Shown here: positions 46,071-57,789 of the stretch, in pieces
Layout: every line of letters starts with the position of its first letter
How positions within the stretch are numbered: position 1 is the first letter of the stretch
Assembly (NCBI GenBank): GCA_018296165.2
Contig: JACKQL020000024.1
Location: 186,001 to 250,000 of the forward strand
Length of the DNA stretch: 64,000 bases
Reading direction: 5' to 3'
Source of the DNA: Termitomyces sp. T153
Taxonomy: Eukaryota > Basidiomycota > Agaricomycetes > Agaricales > Lyophyllaceae
Program-made: the position numbers and the translations under genes
The notes under the pieces: generated by a model
Database searches by the model: none
What the model was told of the DNA's origin: nothing
Seen by the model: only the letters and a program-made list of their open reading frames with translations

Positions 46071-47463
46071 AAGTCATTTTGAATACATTGAGAAAGACTG
46101 CCAATATTGTCTGTCTATCAAGAAATCCTGAATGGTTTACAAATGTAAGTTAACTTTAATTGAGGCTGGGTCTGGGACTAAGCATTGAGTAGAATTTTGA
46201 GAACCTAACCAAACAAAGTGAGGTTGGGTCTGGGATGAAGCAAGAGCTACAGGCCCATGCCAAAGGCATGGACCATAGCTCGTATTCTATATGAGGCAGA
46301 TGTACATCATGTAATATTATTTATTAGGCAAGTGGGAATGAAGGAGGTCTAAAGATAAAAAATATGACATTATGTTCAGAATTTTTTTTTATACTCCTTG
46401 TAGATCTTGGTGCTAATCAGAATGCTAATGTGAGATGCCAAAAGCTCTCTTTTCTGCTACTATACAGGTAGTTTTTATACTAACTGGTTCATGTGAAGTA
46501 ATTAAAAAATATCCTCTATACTCACAATAGTGGCACCTGTGGTATCTCTCACCAAAAATCGAAGCATATCAGTAAGCAATGTGAACCGTATCTAATGGCA
46601 ATGACAAAATCTACCTATTCCAGCAATTCACTTTTCATAACTTCAGTAGTCCAGCAAGGGTCCTATTCTTAATTCTTCCCGATTCACATGCGGACCGTGC
46701 CAATGTCAATTACCTATGAAGAAATTATTTCATCCATGTATGTCAGCTCCCTATCCTATCCCTCTGGATATCAAAAGCCGTTGAGCCCGGACTAACAGCT
46801 GATCTGTGCTTCTTTTGTATGCGCCATCATCATAGTTGTACAATTCTCAGTGCTGAACCAACGCCAAGCGCTCAAATGAGTGTTACATATTCTGTGATGA
46901 CGCAGAAACCCAAACAGTTTCGGCTAGTGCTTTGATCATTGAGGTGGCGATGATCGTGGGTAAAGAAACCCCTGATAGAACAGCTAAGTCCAAAAACTTA
47001 TCAGAAGCACAAAGTAACGGTTGTCATGCCGTGAACTCTGCGCAAACTTCTGACAGATGTGATCACCCGCTCAGCGCTGTTAACGGGAAACTTTCTTGCG
47101 CTGAAGCTCTTCCTAGTGTGGTACATTGGCACTCAAATATAAACCCAATCATGGGATAGGAACAATCTCTACGGTTCACGGCATCCCTTGTTGGTATTAC
47201 TTATACTTAGGAATCATCAAACCAGGTTTGATTTTAACTGTTCCTTTCTCAGCTTGACCTAGATGACTCACTGACCTGGTCAATTCCGATTTTTAATGCA
47301 TTTGATCAGTCATATATTGATAGAAGGATGATCAAAATGTAAACCTCCTGTTGCTTGTTCCTTAATTGGGGGCGTAACTCGTGATGAACTGCTTATATTG
47401 TGGCAAGGAATTCATCCTTCCCCCATCTCCCATTTTCCTCTTGACCGCTTTCTCGTCTGTAAC
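46071..47463. other. Upstream flank of the P450; no gene supported
   Basis: 46150-46290 holds the short repeat shared with about 33855-33930. CpG becomes normal from about 46680, marking host DNA. A 75-codon frame at 46932-47159 has no recognised motif. Confidence 0.35.
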
Positions 47464-49871
47464 ATGCCTTCAGATATTTTCATCTCATTATCAGTGTGCT
47501 ATCGACTGCCACTCGAGCTCAATCTTCCGAGTCTGCCTTTGTCCATTGTCTGTGTAATCTTATTGTTGGTTATCCTCAATAGCACTCGATCAGGGCCAGA
47601 TGTATGTTCGTTGTTTTCTTTACTAATACATAGCGTTCACTTTCATCTAGTTGAGTGTGATACCCGCATTTGGACCTCGCGGCCGCTTAACGTCATACAT
47701 TGGCTCATATTTATTTTTAAGCAACACATGTGGCGTACTTCAGAAAGAAATCGATAGGCATAAAGGAAAAATGTTTCGTGTGCCCTTCCTTGATCACTGG
47801 GAGGTAGTTGTTACTGAAAAAAAATTTATCAATGAACTTGCCCAAGCTCAAGACAAAGACCTGTCCGTAATTGATGCGGTGGCGGATGTTTTGCAGACCG
47901 AATTTACAATGGGTCATTCAATTAAATATGACCAATATCACGTTGGTGTCATCGGATCGACAATGACAAGGAACTTAGTAGCTCGCTTTGATGATGTGTA
48001 TGACAAAATCTCATGCGCTTGCAAAGATACTATCCATTACAAGGATATGAGAAATTGTAGGCAGTCGAATCACTAGCTTTCATGAAACTGATAAGACTCT
48101 CCTCTTCAGACGATTGGGTTTCCATACCTGCATTTGAGGCCACCTTAAATATAGTTTCACGGACTGGAAACCGCCTGTTTGTTGGTCTTCCTCTTTGTGC
48201 GTAGGATTTGTTCACTTGTGCTTTCCACCCTCAGTTGTTTTTCTTGATTACTGGCTGCGAGCCAGAGTATCTGCGTCTTGCGAGGAATTGGGCTATTGAC
48301 GTTTTCATTGGAGCCTTTTTTATCAATTTTATGCCATGGATTTTGAAGCCGTAAGTCTATCATTACCTATCTGGAATATGTCCACTTTTTGGCTTACCCT
48401 TAGGCTGAGACAACACATTGTTGCATTTAGAAGATGTCACTTCAAGCACCCTGGTAAGGAATAGTTGAAGAAGACGGTCATGGAAAGAGTACTTCTCGAC
48501 CGTGAATTTGGAATTGATCAATCAGACTGTCCAGTATGCATGGGTCTTTTAAGATGATACCGCGCAGCTTATGAGCAGTATGATAGAACGATGCGATATC
48601 ATGGTTTTATGATGTGGCAAGCTTGCGATATTCCCTTGAATCTGTTGTAGACGAGATTGTTCAACGGATCATGTTTCTCAACTTCTCGGCAATTCACACA
48701 TCGACCCATGTCAGTCTTCTCATGTTTGCCCATGGTTTTTCTAAAGGCGGCTTACAGGCTCTTACAAATGTTTTATACCATCTTGCCGAACATCCAGAAA
48801 GGTATCTCCAACCGCTGCGGGACGAGGTAGAAGAACTTGTTACGCGACAGGGTTGGACCAAGGCTGCGCTCCGTGATATGATCAAGATTGACAGTTTCAT
48901 CCGCGAATCCGAGCGTTTTAATGGACTTAGCTCATGTAAGTCTCACCTTGGCACCTATACAATGATTTTACTCTGAGTTTGAAAGTGATTATGACACGAA
49001 AGGTCATGAATCCAAAGGGATTTACCTTCTCCAACGGCGTTCACCTGCCAATAGATTCCATTGTTTCTGTCGCCAATTACGCGACTCATCACAATGAAGG
49101 TGAGTAACCAAATATTCTCTTTGCTACTGTTCTCACCAGCTCCGCTTGAAGTGCATTACCCGGATGCCAATACATTCGACGGTTTCCGCTTCTCTAGCAT
49201 TTGTGAAGCATCTCGAGGATTTGACGCAATATGACACCAAATAGTCCACACCACTCCAGAATATATGACCTTTGGCCATGGGCGTCATAGCTGTCCTGGT
49301 GAGTGTAGGATATACTGCATATTTTTTTCTTTGGTTTTCCAGCCTCTGATAAGATTGAAGGCAGGTCAGTCGTATCTCAAGCATAATATTACTTTGCATT
49401 GACGCTTCACTCCTTCGCAGGTTTTTTGCTGCAAATGAGGATGCCAATACATTCGACGGTTTCCACTTCTCTAGCATTTGTGAAGCATCTCGAGGATTTG
49501 ATGCAATACGACACCAAATAGTCCACACCACTCCAGAATATATGACCTTTGGCCATGGGCATCATAGCTGTCCTGGTGATACTGCATATTTTTTTCTTTG
49601 GTTTTCCAGCCTCTGATAAGATTGAAGGCAGGTCAGTCGTATCTCGAGCATAATATTACTTTGCATTGACGCTTCACTCCTTCGCAGGTTTTTTGCTGCA
49701 AATGAGCTGAAGCTCGCCTTGGCTTATATTGTTCTCCACTACGACGTCAAACTGGGTAACAATTGTAATGGGATGAAACCCAAGAATTTGTGGCTCTCCA
49801 TTGCCCTTATTCCAGACAAACACGCTCACATCCTTTTCTGGAAGAGAAGAGACCTGGAGATTGGTTTCTGA
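47464..49871 (+). pseudogene. Cytochrome P450 (microsomal), decayed, with a duplicated heme-binding exon
   Basis: Exon 1 (47464-47601) has a hydrophobic anchor (LSIVCVILLLVIL). Exon 2 (47651-48056) gives IPAFGPRGRLTSYIGSYLF...DAVADVLQTEFTMGHSI; exon 3 starts at 48110 (DDWVSIPAFEATLNIVSR, LFVGLPLC). PEYLRLARNWAIDV and LRQHIVAFRRCHF follow. The middle (48430-48590) carries stops. Then come LNFSAIHTSTH / ALTNVLYHLAEHPERY (intron 48710-48757), SFIRESERFNGLSS (an ExxR region), MTRKVMNPKGFTFSNG, TFGHGRHSCPG (heme loop, 49271-49298) and FFAANELKLALAY, ending at 49869-49871. The heme exon and its intron are duplicated in tandem. Such enzymes oxidise small hydrophobic substrates with a reductase. This one is dead as it stands. 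Confidence 0.85.
49164..49706 (+). repeat. Tandem duplication of the P450 heme exon and following intron
   Basis: Copy 1 is 49164-49440 (277 bp) and copy 2 is 49441-49706. Copy 2 lacks about ten bases at the intron donor. All five base substitutions I see are CpG transitions: TTCCGC/TTCCAC, GACGCA/GATGCA, ATATGA/ATACGA, GGGCGT/GGGCAT, CTCAAG/CTCGAG. Copy 1 has the heme Arg but a TGA at 49232. Copy 2 keeps CGA there but has His for the heme-loop Arg. Confidence 0.9.
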
Positions 49872-50212
49872 TACCTATCACCTTCTGTGGTGGTCTATGT
49901 TGATTTTCCTCTTTTACTGGTGCCCAATTTTGGGTGCTCTCTGAATCTCCTTGGATGGGTGATGGTAGATTATGTGTTAAGACACACAAAGCAAACCTGC
50001 TCATGTATCACATTAAAAGATTCCAAACTGATATAGGGTTTCCTTTTGTAGCATTTAGCCATCAGCAAAAGTAACTACTAATGGAAGGCTTGTAGCAATT
50101 GAAAGGCTGGACTTTATCCATGTGACTGATAAATTGACTTTGTTAAATCCAAAGATATTGAAGGCCATGGCTGCAGGTACTCAAGTATCTCTATATTAAA
50201 CAAAGTGGCATT
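49872..50212. other. No gene seen
   Basis: 3' flank of the P450 passing into CpG-poor DNA next to a gypsy remnant. Confidence 0.4.
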
Positions 50213-51778
50213 TTACCTACAGGAGGGCCATTGTTGGGAACCATTTATTGAAGGGCACTCCAGTGACAGATGGATATTCTGAAAAATCCACTTGGCAACA
50301 GCAATGGTGTTCTTGCATTGCAACATACAGAATTTGGGGTAGCGGATAAGCAAACAGCAACCTTGGATGATGTATTTGAATTTGTTAGAAGGCAGCATGA
50401 ACATTAGGCAGCACGAACATTGGATAGTATGAACATTGTATTGGCATAGATCTTGCTGAAGAGCAGTGCAGGCATAGCAACAGCCAGTGGGATGAGAACT
50501 TGAGTTGTCTGATGGATCTGGCAGAGGTGGCAAGTGTAGATATACCAGGTGATGTTGGCACTAATGTGATGCCACCAGAAGCATTCTAGAAGGGTTGCTT
50601 AAGTAGAAAAAAGTCCCCTATGCCCAAGCTTGTCATTTATAGCACACAGAATGTGAATATGGCTACTAGCATCAACAAACAGCTTGTGAGCACCCTTGTG
50701 GTTGCATTGCCAGAGCTTGCTGTCAGCATGGAAGAATGTGGTATCATAGTGAACAAATGTAACATAGTCAGCATTGCTACAGTGCCTAAGGTGCTTTGAG
50801 TCCTGGAGCCACTAGTAAATTATCAGAAGGCACTCATCTTCAGCCAAGGCTTTGGCACTATGGGGTAAAGCATTGTAAGTCAAAGTGGTGCTGTCATTGC
50901 AAAGGGGCTGTGACTCATTGGCAGGAGAAAGGCAAATGGGAGGGGAGTCATCAAGGATGCTAGTGTCATTAGTAAGGTCATTTAGCAAGGTGGTTGGCAC
51001 TAGCACCAGCAGTGGGCTTTGAGCATCAAGAGGTGGCAGGCATTATTGAGGCACTGAGATGAAGAGGAGGGGTACTGGCAACTGGATAGCATGCACAAAG
51101 CCATGCATATAGTCCCAATCTTCAAAGACATTGTTGTTGCTACCATTATGAAGAGGGTTGCTAGGCTGTAGCAGTTGTCAAGAAAGTCCATCAGAGCCAT
51201 AAAAAGTTCCCTTGATGTGCACCAACTTGAAATGAAACAGCAGAATTGTTATGATTCCAGCCTGCATGCTAGCAGAGGGCTGGATGCTGGGGTTCTGAAG
51301 CATACCCTTGATATAGTGCATGTCAACTTTGATAATGAGATTACAAACTCCAAAAAGATATGTACAAAGCCTGTAGCACCTTGACCAAACCATAGAGCTC
51401 AAGTTTGGGCTGTCTGAAGCAAGCTTCCTGGTTGTTAAGCATCATGGACCCAAAGCAATTATAGTGAGATTGCTTGCAATCATCACTACAACACTGGCAG
51501 AGGTAGAACCCTACTGCAATGTACAAGGTGTTGACCACTAGTATGATTGTGCCAGTGGATTCATAGTCTATGGGGACTAGGGGCTTAGTGTCTTGTAGAG
51601 CTTTTGACAAGGTTGTGTTACACATTAATTTGGTTGGGAGGGACACCAGCACATATGAATTTTGTCAAGTGATGGACTTGGTGTGCAAAGTTCTTGACAA
51701 AGATTTGTAGGGTGCCAACAGTACAAGGAAGGCATGAACTTCCAATAGCAACTGAAAAGGACCTGATCACTCAATTAG
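50213..51778 (-). pseudogene. Ty3/gypsy family A remnant (RNase H to integrase)
   Basis: Minus strand: VGTLQIFVKNFAHQVHHL, KPLVPIDYESTGTIILVVNT, GFYLCQCC, SYGSMMLN-type and RQPKLELYGLVKVL (RNase H, 51650-51400), then CNLIIKVDMHYIKGML...ILLFHFKLVHIKGTFYG, and the integrase start PPLPDPSDNSSSHPTG with KYIIQGCCLLIRYPKF and AVAKWIFQNI. This is the same family as 11097-13560 but ends in mid-integrase. Its RT side is cut by the LTR at 51779. Confidence 0.75.
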
Positions 51779-52140
51779 TGTCAGGGGACTGCTCTTATCA
51801 GACCCTCTGATTGTTTCCTTTATTCCAAGCTTGTCATTCATTGTCAACCTCCTATCTTCTGGCCACAAGTACTTTCAACCAGAGGCTATCTCTTTGTTAT
51901 ATTTGTATGTGGTCACATGCCAGGAGTCTGGAGATTGAGGCCATTTATGATGGATTTCCACTTGTAGATTAGATTCTGGATTTGGTTGTTGTTGAGTGTT
52001 TTTTTCCAAAAGCTCTAGAGTAAATTTTCTGAACACTGGGATTGGGAATCCTTAGACTTGTTCTCTTTGGATCTCCCTCTGCCAGGTGAGTAGCTAGAAC
52101 TCTAGAACTTCTTGTAGATGCTGAATAGACTGAGCACAGA
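51779..52140 (+). repeat. LTR A (3'-truncated) of a second gypsy family
   Basis: It starts TGTCAGGGGACTGCTC. Shared blocks with 52850-53232 include GGTTGTTGTTGAGTGTTT, GAAGCTCTAGAGTAAA-like and TCTCCCTCTGCCAGGTGAGT. The last about 90 bp of the LTR are missing. Confidence 0.65.
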
Positions 52141-52149
52141 GCAAAGGTT

Positions 52150-52849
52150 TGTGAGCATGCTGCCATGATTTTTTCATGCCAAGCAATTTCCTTATGCTGA
52201 TCTTGACCTCCTGGATCCTCCCCCTCTGGTGTTCCCTCATAGAGAGGTCCTCTACAAGGATGTCTGAGGTGTTGGGTGTGAACCTCAGGAGGAAGATGAA
52301 CATGAAGGAGAAGCTGCCAGCACTCCTTAAGTCTCCAGATGAGACCATTGAGGTAGGTGATAGGATTTATGCTACAACCCTCTGCCCTTCTCCTACAGTG
52401 GCAGAGATCAGGCCAGTCAAACCACTTCTCAAAGTCTGGCCAAGGCATTTGCAGCAAACTCCTAGCCCAAGCCCTTTTGTAGCATGGTTTCTGGCCACCT
52501 CCACAATTTTGAGGACATATTCTCCAAGGTGTCACTTGATTCACTTCTAGAGCACAAGCAATGGGATCATGCAATTGAGCTGATACCAGATGCAGAACCC
52601 TCCATCTGCAAAGTCTATCCATTCATGCCCCATGAGCAGGATGAGCTGGACCTGTTTTTGCAGGAGAACCTTAGCTCTGGATGGATATGACCCTCTAAGT
52701 CCCCAATGGCTTCCCCAGTCTTTTCATTAAGGAGAAGGATGGGTCTCTTTGTCTGGCTCAGGACTATCAAGTCTTGAATGCAATGACAGTGAAGAATTGC
52801 TATCCCTTACTGCTCATCTCTGAACTTGTCAACAAACTTAAGGTGCATA
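52150..52849 (+). pseudogene. Ty3/gypsy protease-RT junction fragment
   Basis: Plus strand: VGDRIYATTLCPSPTVAEI, then HNFEDIFSKVSLDSLLEHKQWDHAIEL, PDAEPSICKVYP, EQDELDLFLQENLSSG (start of RT), continuing SLCLAQDYQVLNAMTVKNCYPL and ELVNKLK. Gag, most of RT, RNase H and integrase are absent. Flanking direct LTR copies (51779-52140, 52850-53232) make this an internally deleted element. Confidence 0.7.
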
Positions 52850-53232
52850 CTACTTCTTTCTGTTATTCCAAGCCTGCTGTTCATCATTGACCTCCTATCT
52901 TCAGGTCACAAGTGCTTTTGACTAAGGGCTATCCTTTAGTCACATCTGTATGTGCTCACATGCAGGGAGTCTGGAGATCAAGGCCAATTACAATGGGTTT
53001 CTATTTTTAGATTGGAGTCCAGGTTTGGTTGTTGTTGAGTGTTTCTTCCAGAAGCTCTAGAGTAAACTTTCTGAACACTGGCATTGGGAATCCTTAGACT
53101 TGTTCTTTTTGAATCTCCCTCTGCCAGGTGAGTAGCTAGAACTTTAGAACTTCTTGTAGATGCTGAATAGGCTTTGGATCTGCCTCTGTCAGTTGTGTGA
53201 TTGAGCCACAGCCTCCAGCAATTGCCCTTACA
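52850..53232 (+). repeat. LTR B of the second gypsy family (5'-truncated)
   Basis: It lacks the first about 35 bp found in LTR A but retains the end, CAATTGCCCTTACA. It is followed by six bases and then LTR C. Confidence 0.65.
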
Positions 53233-53238
53233 TGGTGA

Positions 53239-53674
53239 TGTCAGGGGACCACACATTTCCAGATTATCATCTTGTTTCCTTCATTTCCAGTCTGCTTCTT
53301 ACTCCCAGCCTCCCACCTTTTGGTCACAGGTACTTTCATTCCAGGGCTATCCAACAGTATGACTCTGGTAGCATCATGTGATCTGTGGCTCAAGATCAAG
53401 GCCCTTTATGGGTGGATTTCTGTTTTTGGGTCATGTGACTTTGATAATGACATCAGACTCTGTGCATGTGCAGAATCCAATGTCATGTTTCTCACAGCAC
53501 TTCCCATAGTTCATTTCTGTAAATTTGCAGTTCTGGCAACCAGAATCCTTGGACTTGTTTTTTGATCTTTCTCTGCCAGGTATGTAGTTAGTTTCTGCTG
53601 TGCTGTTAAAAGACTTTGGATTTCCCTCTGCCAGTTGTGTGACTTAGCTACAGACTCCAGAGGTTGCCCTTACA
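53239..53674 (+). repeat. LTR C of the second gypsy family (full length)
   Basis: It starts TGTCAGGGGACC and ends GGTTGCCCTTACA (436 bp). It is more diverged from A and B than they are from each other. It adjoins a minus-strand gag remnant. No matching target duplication was found. Confidence 0.65.
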
Positions 53675-54110
53675 GAGATGACTAGCAAACTCCATGAAAG
53701 AAGTGAGATAATAATGTATGGAGCCTGTCTGTATGAGCACATAAAGCTGGAGTTCAGTGTTCTGGCTAAGTGAAAGATGAGAGAATTTCTTTTTAAATGC
53801 AACAAGGAAATTGTTCCAGTCATAGGAAAGTGGGGAGTTTTCATGTTTGAGATAATTGCATTGAATGGGCATGCCATCTTTGAGATGTAAGCCAATGTAA
53901 AGGACTTTGTAATGATCATTGAAAAAGGAGGGAGGATGAAACTGGATGATGCATCTAACTTCAGATAAGGAAGAGGTGACATCATCATGTTTCCTGCTGA
54001 AAATGTGTGCATCTCTAAGTTTGACATGGCTACCTCAGACAGCAGGGTTCTGATAGGAGCAGTTTGACCAAGACAGCATGCAACCTTGTTCATGGCTGTT
54101 TTCTAGCATA
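53675..54110 (-). pseudogene. Retrotransposon Gag fragment (Ty3-type)
   Basis: Minus strand TAPIRTLLSEVAMS, HPPSFFNDHYKVLYIGLHLKDG, DWNNFLVAFKKKFSHLS, LYVLIQTGSIHYYLTSFMEF. This is the retrotrans_gag pattern. It may be the Gag end of the gypsy family A copy at 50213-51778, separated by the LTR A-C block; that link is inference. Confidence 0.6.
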
Positions 54111-54929
54111 GTCTGTTGTGAGTGAGATGAGCAAGGATTGCAGCAAATTTGGATGTGAGAGCAGAAGCATTTCCTGTCATGCCTGGAGCATGACTTTGCT
54201 CCATTGGTGGTATTGCTGTAGGGTGAAAATTGCCAGCAAGTTGGGTGAAGTTGACACCAGGAATAGTATGAAGGACATAGCTGTCATGGTTGAGAGGTGG
54301 TGGCTAGATAGTGGGGGAGTTGTAGTCTAAGGAGATAGAATTTGTGGTCATATAGTAGAGGCAATCAAACTTTGTCAGACTTGATCCAACAAAGATTAGA
54401 TAAAATGCAAACATTTGATCAAGGACTTAATGAGATTTTGGGCTTGAGGAGACTAAAAGAGATGAGAGTGAACAAGAGAGAAGAGAGACCAGTAGTCAAA
54501 TACAATGAGTTTATATAGAGAACTAGTAAAGAATAATAGACAATAAGGAGTTCATAAAATAAGGAGAAGTCTGAAATGTGTATAGGTCCATGAAATATAA
54601 GGGAGGAAGAGAGGAGAAGTAATAAAACAATGACAAATTAGTATATTAGTATAAAAGAAAAAAGGAGTTCAGGGGTGGGAATATATAAGTTGACAAGAAT
54701 AGTCAGATGGTCTGTATGGATTTCTTGACACATATGAAAATACAAAAATCAGTGCTTAGTAGTAAGAATATGGTCTTATCAGTGTATGGGTTAGGAGACC
54801 ACAAATTGTCAGTCTGCCACAGTCAACTCTGCCATCTCAGGAAAGACAGTCAGCTCTGCCCTCACTGGCAACTCAGTTTGCTTTTCTTTTAATGGTCCTG
54901 CAGTCTGCAGCCAAGGTGCCAATTATTAT
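54111..54929. other. No gene seen
   Basis: AT-rich, CpG-poor sequence with short disconnected frames. Nothing is recognised. Confidence 0.4.
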
Positions 54930-56010
54930 TATGCCAATGTTTGCTCACTGTGTGGATCTGCTGCTCATGGGGCACAGTCCTATATAGCTTGAGGACATCT
55001 TTCCACTCTCCACACCCTTCTATGCACATTAATGGGAGTCCACCTTGCAAGCAGCTGAGGTACTGGATTTATTTGTGGAGGTGCTGGAAGGCCTCTGCAA
55101 TGGCTTTGATATTGGACTTGGCTTGTACTCACTTGATCAAACTTATACCTTTTCAAATCATTATTGCTCAAATAAAGCTCATGCATTTGTACTCTCTGAA
55201 TATTCTCAGGAAGTGGCCTTGAGCAGAGTTTCACCTGTGTTTCCCTTTTATTTGACCTCTCAGCTCTTTGGTAACTTTTGTACAGCTCCACTAAATGTTA
55301 TTGTTGATGCTAGAGGTAAACTTCACATCATATTGAACCTTCCATTTCTCTGAAACAAATTCTTTGATAGATGCTTCCCAGTTCAAGTGTGACTAGAGCA
55401 CCTTCTCAGCTTGTTGGCTCTTAGTAGCAGATGCCCCCCCAAATGCAAGTGGCTGTCTTTGAATGTGAATTCAGCTTTTAAGAACATTCCCACTTGGCTA
55501 TGAGACTAGTGCATGCTTGCACTCCTCCATCAATGGTTTGGTTCATTTTGATTTCAGATCAAATTTTGGAGTTTCCCCAGGCTCCTGGTGTTTTTGGTAA
55601 GGTTGCCAATGCCATTGTGCAAATTTTCCTACATCATGGAATCAATGCAGTTTTGAAGTGGGTTGAAGATTTCTTGTTCTTCCATTATGCTAGAATTGGA
55701 GGACCTCCTTGCACCTACTCATACAACAAATCCTTGATCCAGTCAATTGCTGAGGATTTGGGCTGGCCCAAGACAAGCATTTCCCTCTTGCCTCTTCCTT
55801 TCCTTACATTGGCTTCTGGTGGTCCTTGGCAGATAAAACTGTTTTGCTTCCCAGAAATATAAAATCAAAATACCTGCTCAAGTTAGCTGCCTGGTTGGTG
55901 GGTTCTGGCATGACACTAAAAGACATGGAATCTCTGATTGGGGGCACTCAATCATGCCTGTTCCAAATCAATCATTGTCCAACCAATCAAAGAAGCTGCT
56001 TAATAATATG
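54930..56010 (+). pseudogene. DIRS-like reverse transcriptase fragment, second copy, plus strand
   Basis: Plus-strand frames repeat the order of the minus-strand element at 57.8-59.5 kb: VCSLCGSAAHGAQ (zinc cluster), FCTAPLNVIVDARGKLHIIL, FGKVANAIVQIFLHHGINAVLKWVEDFLFF (RT), YNKSLIQSIAEDLGWP, then KDMESLIGGTQSCLF. Broken by many stops. It points head-on at the larger element, giving a large imperfect inverted pair. Confidence 0.65.
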
Positions 56011-56172
56011 GGCAGAATTATCCGATGTGATCCCCAGAGCAAGACAGATATAATATGTAAGTGAAGTGAGGTGATGAAATCATAAGTGAAAATTGGTGTA
56101 ATACATTTAAATGAAAAACATTGTCACTTATTTGTTTATTTGGAAGGTGTGGGCAGGGTGGGCAAAACAGAG

Positions 56173-56330
56173 CTGACCCAATGCCTATGCACCCACACAA
56201 CATGTTGATGGAAGTTGGTAACTGACAGCTCATGGTCACATATTTGTCACACATCAAAATATGTCTCCCCTCCTCCCATGCCTCCTTTTTTATAGACATC
56301 ATTTTGTGCTGTGTATTCAAGACTTAATAA
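56173..56330 (-). repeat. Terminal repeat (3' side) of the DIRS-like element, CpG-decayed
   Basis: It shares GTTGATGG, AACTGACAGCTCA and GTCTCCCCTCCTCCC with 61206-61358. At about a dozen sites where the right copy has CG this copy has TG or CA, e.g. TCACATATTTGTCACACATC for TCACGTATTCGTCACACGTC. Confidence 0.8.
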
Positions 56331-56459
56331 ATCATATTCATCACTAATACATACTCCATCTGTTAGGCAGGTTGTAATTGTCTGAGCTCCTATTTCCTCA
56401 ATGATTAGGGGTTACCTGTGCTGAAAATGCAGTCTCCACCCCAGAAACCCAGAGGTGGA

Positions 56460-57560
56460 GTGAAGCAAGGATAACCCCAACATGCTAACAACAATCAAGG
56501 TATGACAAAACAGGTCTGAGTAGCTCCATGTACATTGGCACAATTACTTCCAGTGATCCCCAATATCTCAGGAATGAATTGGAAGTCCATCTCCCCAAAA
56601 GTTTCACAATATCTGGTAGAACCCCCACCAAAAGTAGAGCCATAGTACCACCAATTCAAAAGCAGTGACCTGACATCATTGGGAAAAAGGCCCCTTCTAG
56701 AATGGGATTAAGCTATTTGAGCAACCTTCTTGTAAACAAGGCAATTCTTGTACTGTCACAACCTTTGTACATGGCAATAGATTCATCATAGTGAGATTTG
56801 TTTGTACATGCATGATGCAATAAAGCTGCTATAGGGTCATACAATCCATATTGACAAGTCATGATCACTGTTTCTCCTTTCAATTTTCCCTGTTTAGTAT
56901 GAGGTATATGGAGAGTGTGTGAACCAATGTCATTAGGGTGCCCAAAGTTATTCCATGATGGTACATGTTCACAAATAAAGATGCCTTAGCATGCAGGGAG
57001 AAATTCACCTAGATGAGTCCGGGACCAGAAGGCTGTCAATGTGACAGCCCAAATGCATGTGTCCAACCCTACTGCCAAATCCAAGTTTGAATGAATGACA
57101 TCCAACATACAAAGTGACACTACAGGTCATTGAGGTTGAATCAATTTGGGGAGACACAGGTTTTCCATACCATGCAAAGTATATGACACATGCAGAGAAT
57201 GATTTCATGGTAACCCATTCTGAATATGCCAAGCCCTCAGGCCAGAAATCATGTTTGATGCCATTCTGCCAGCCAACTTTCCAGCCATGGAAGCCACAAA
57301 AAGACTCAGTAAATCTTTAGAAGCAAGAATGGCTGATGCCAAAGGAATTCCTTGCAAAGTGCAGAAGTCCAGAAATCCTTCACTGCAGATGCATAATGAG
57401 AACTAATAGAATTCCTCCAAGCATTAAAGATGACAATGTCCACATGCTCTTGTTCCTCTTCCATCAATTGATAAGGGTGGTTAGAAACAATGGATGCAGA
57501 ACACAATGTCTTGTGAACAAGTGTATTCATAGACTGGCCCATAGATACCAGCCATGTTGG
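56460..57560 (-). pseudogene. Tyrosine recombinase of the DIRS-like element
   Basis: Minus strand: FNAWRNSISSHYASAVKDF, SKDLLSLFVASMAGKLAG, SNMISGLRAWHIQNGLP (N-terminal domain), then AVTLTAFWSRTHLGEFLPA, HTLHIPHTKQGKLKGETV, and GHCF-stop-IGGTMALLLVGVLPDIV, LLGRWTSNSFLRYW (catalytic HxxR, GRW and Tyr). The Arg of HxxR is a TGA (56656-56658 on the plus strand), which is CGA to TGA. Several other stops are present. Confidence 0.75.
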
Positions 57561-57789
57561 ATCATGAACAGATATAGATGAATAGTGTCATTCATTCCCA
57601 GTGTTCAGACAAGTGTAAGAAACAGCATGCAGATACCAAAGATCTATATGCTGGACCCAAGGCATTGAATCTTGACCAAGTTGTACAATGCTGACCTTAA
57701 TAGACAGAAACACTAGTGGAGGCTGACTGATCAAGTCCTGTTGTAATATCAAGTGTTATTTTTATTTAAATGACATCGGTTTAACAACA

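Noticed and set aside
46932..47159. A 75-codon CpG-bearing frame upstream of the P450
   Set aside because: No motif, no partner exon, and composition typical of intergenic host DNA.
48050..48109. A mutated (AT) donor site in P450 intron 2
   Set aside because: A canonical GTAGGC donor at 48057 with the acceptor at 48109 keeps the frame (RN-YDDW).
51969..52622. A 217-codon minus-strand frame as a gene
   Set aside because: It is antisense to an LTR and a recognisable plus-strand gypsy protease/RT fragment, and shows no family motif.
57005..57581. Plus-strand frames at 57.1-57.6 kb as genes
   Set aside because: They are antisense to the tyrosine recombinase domain, which has clear family motifs on the minus strand.
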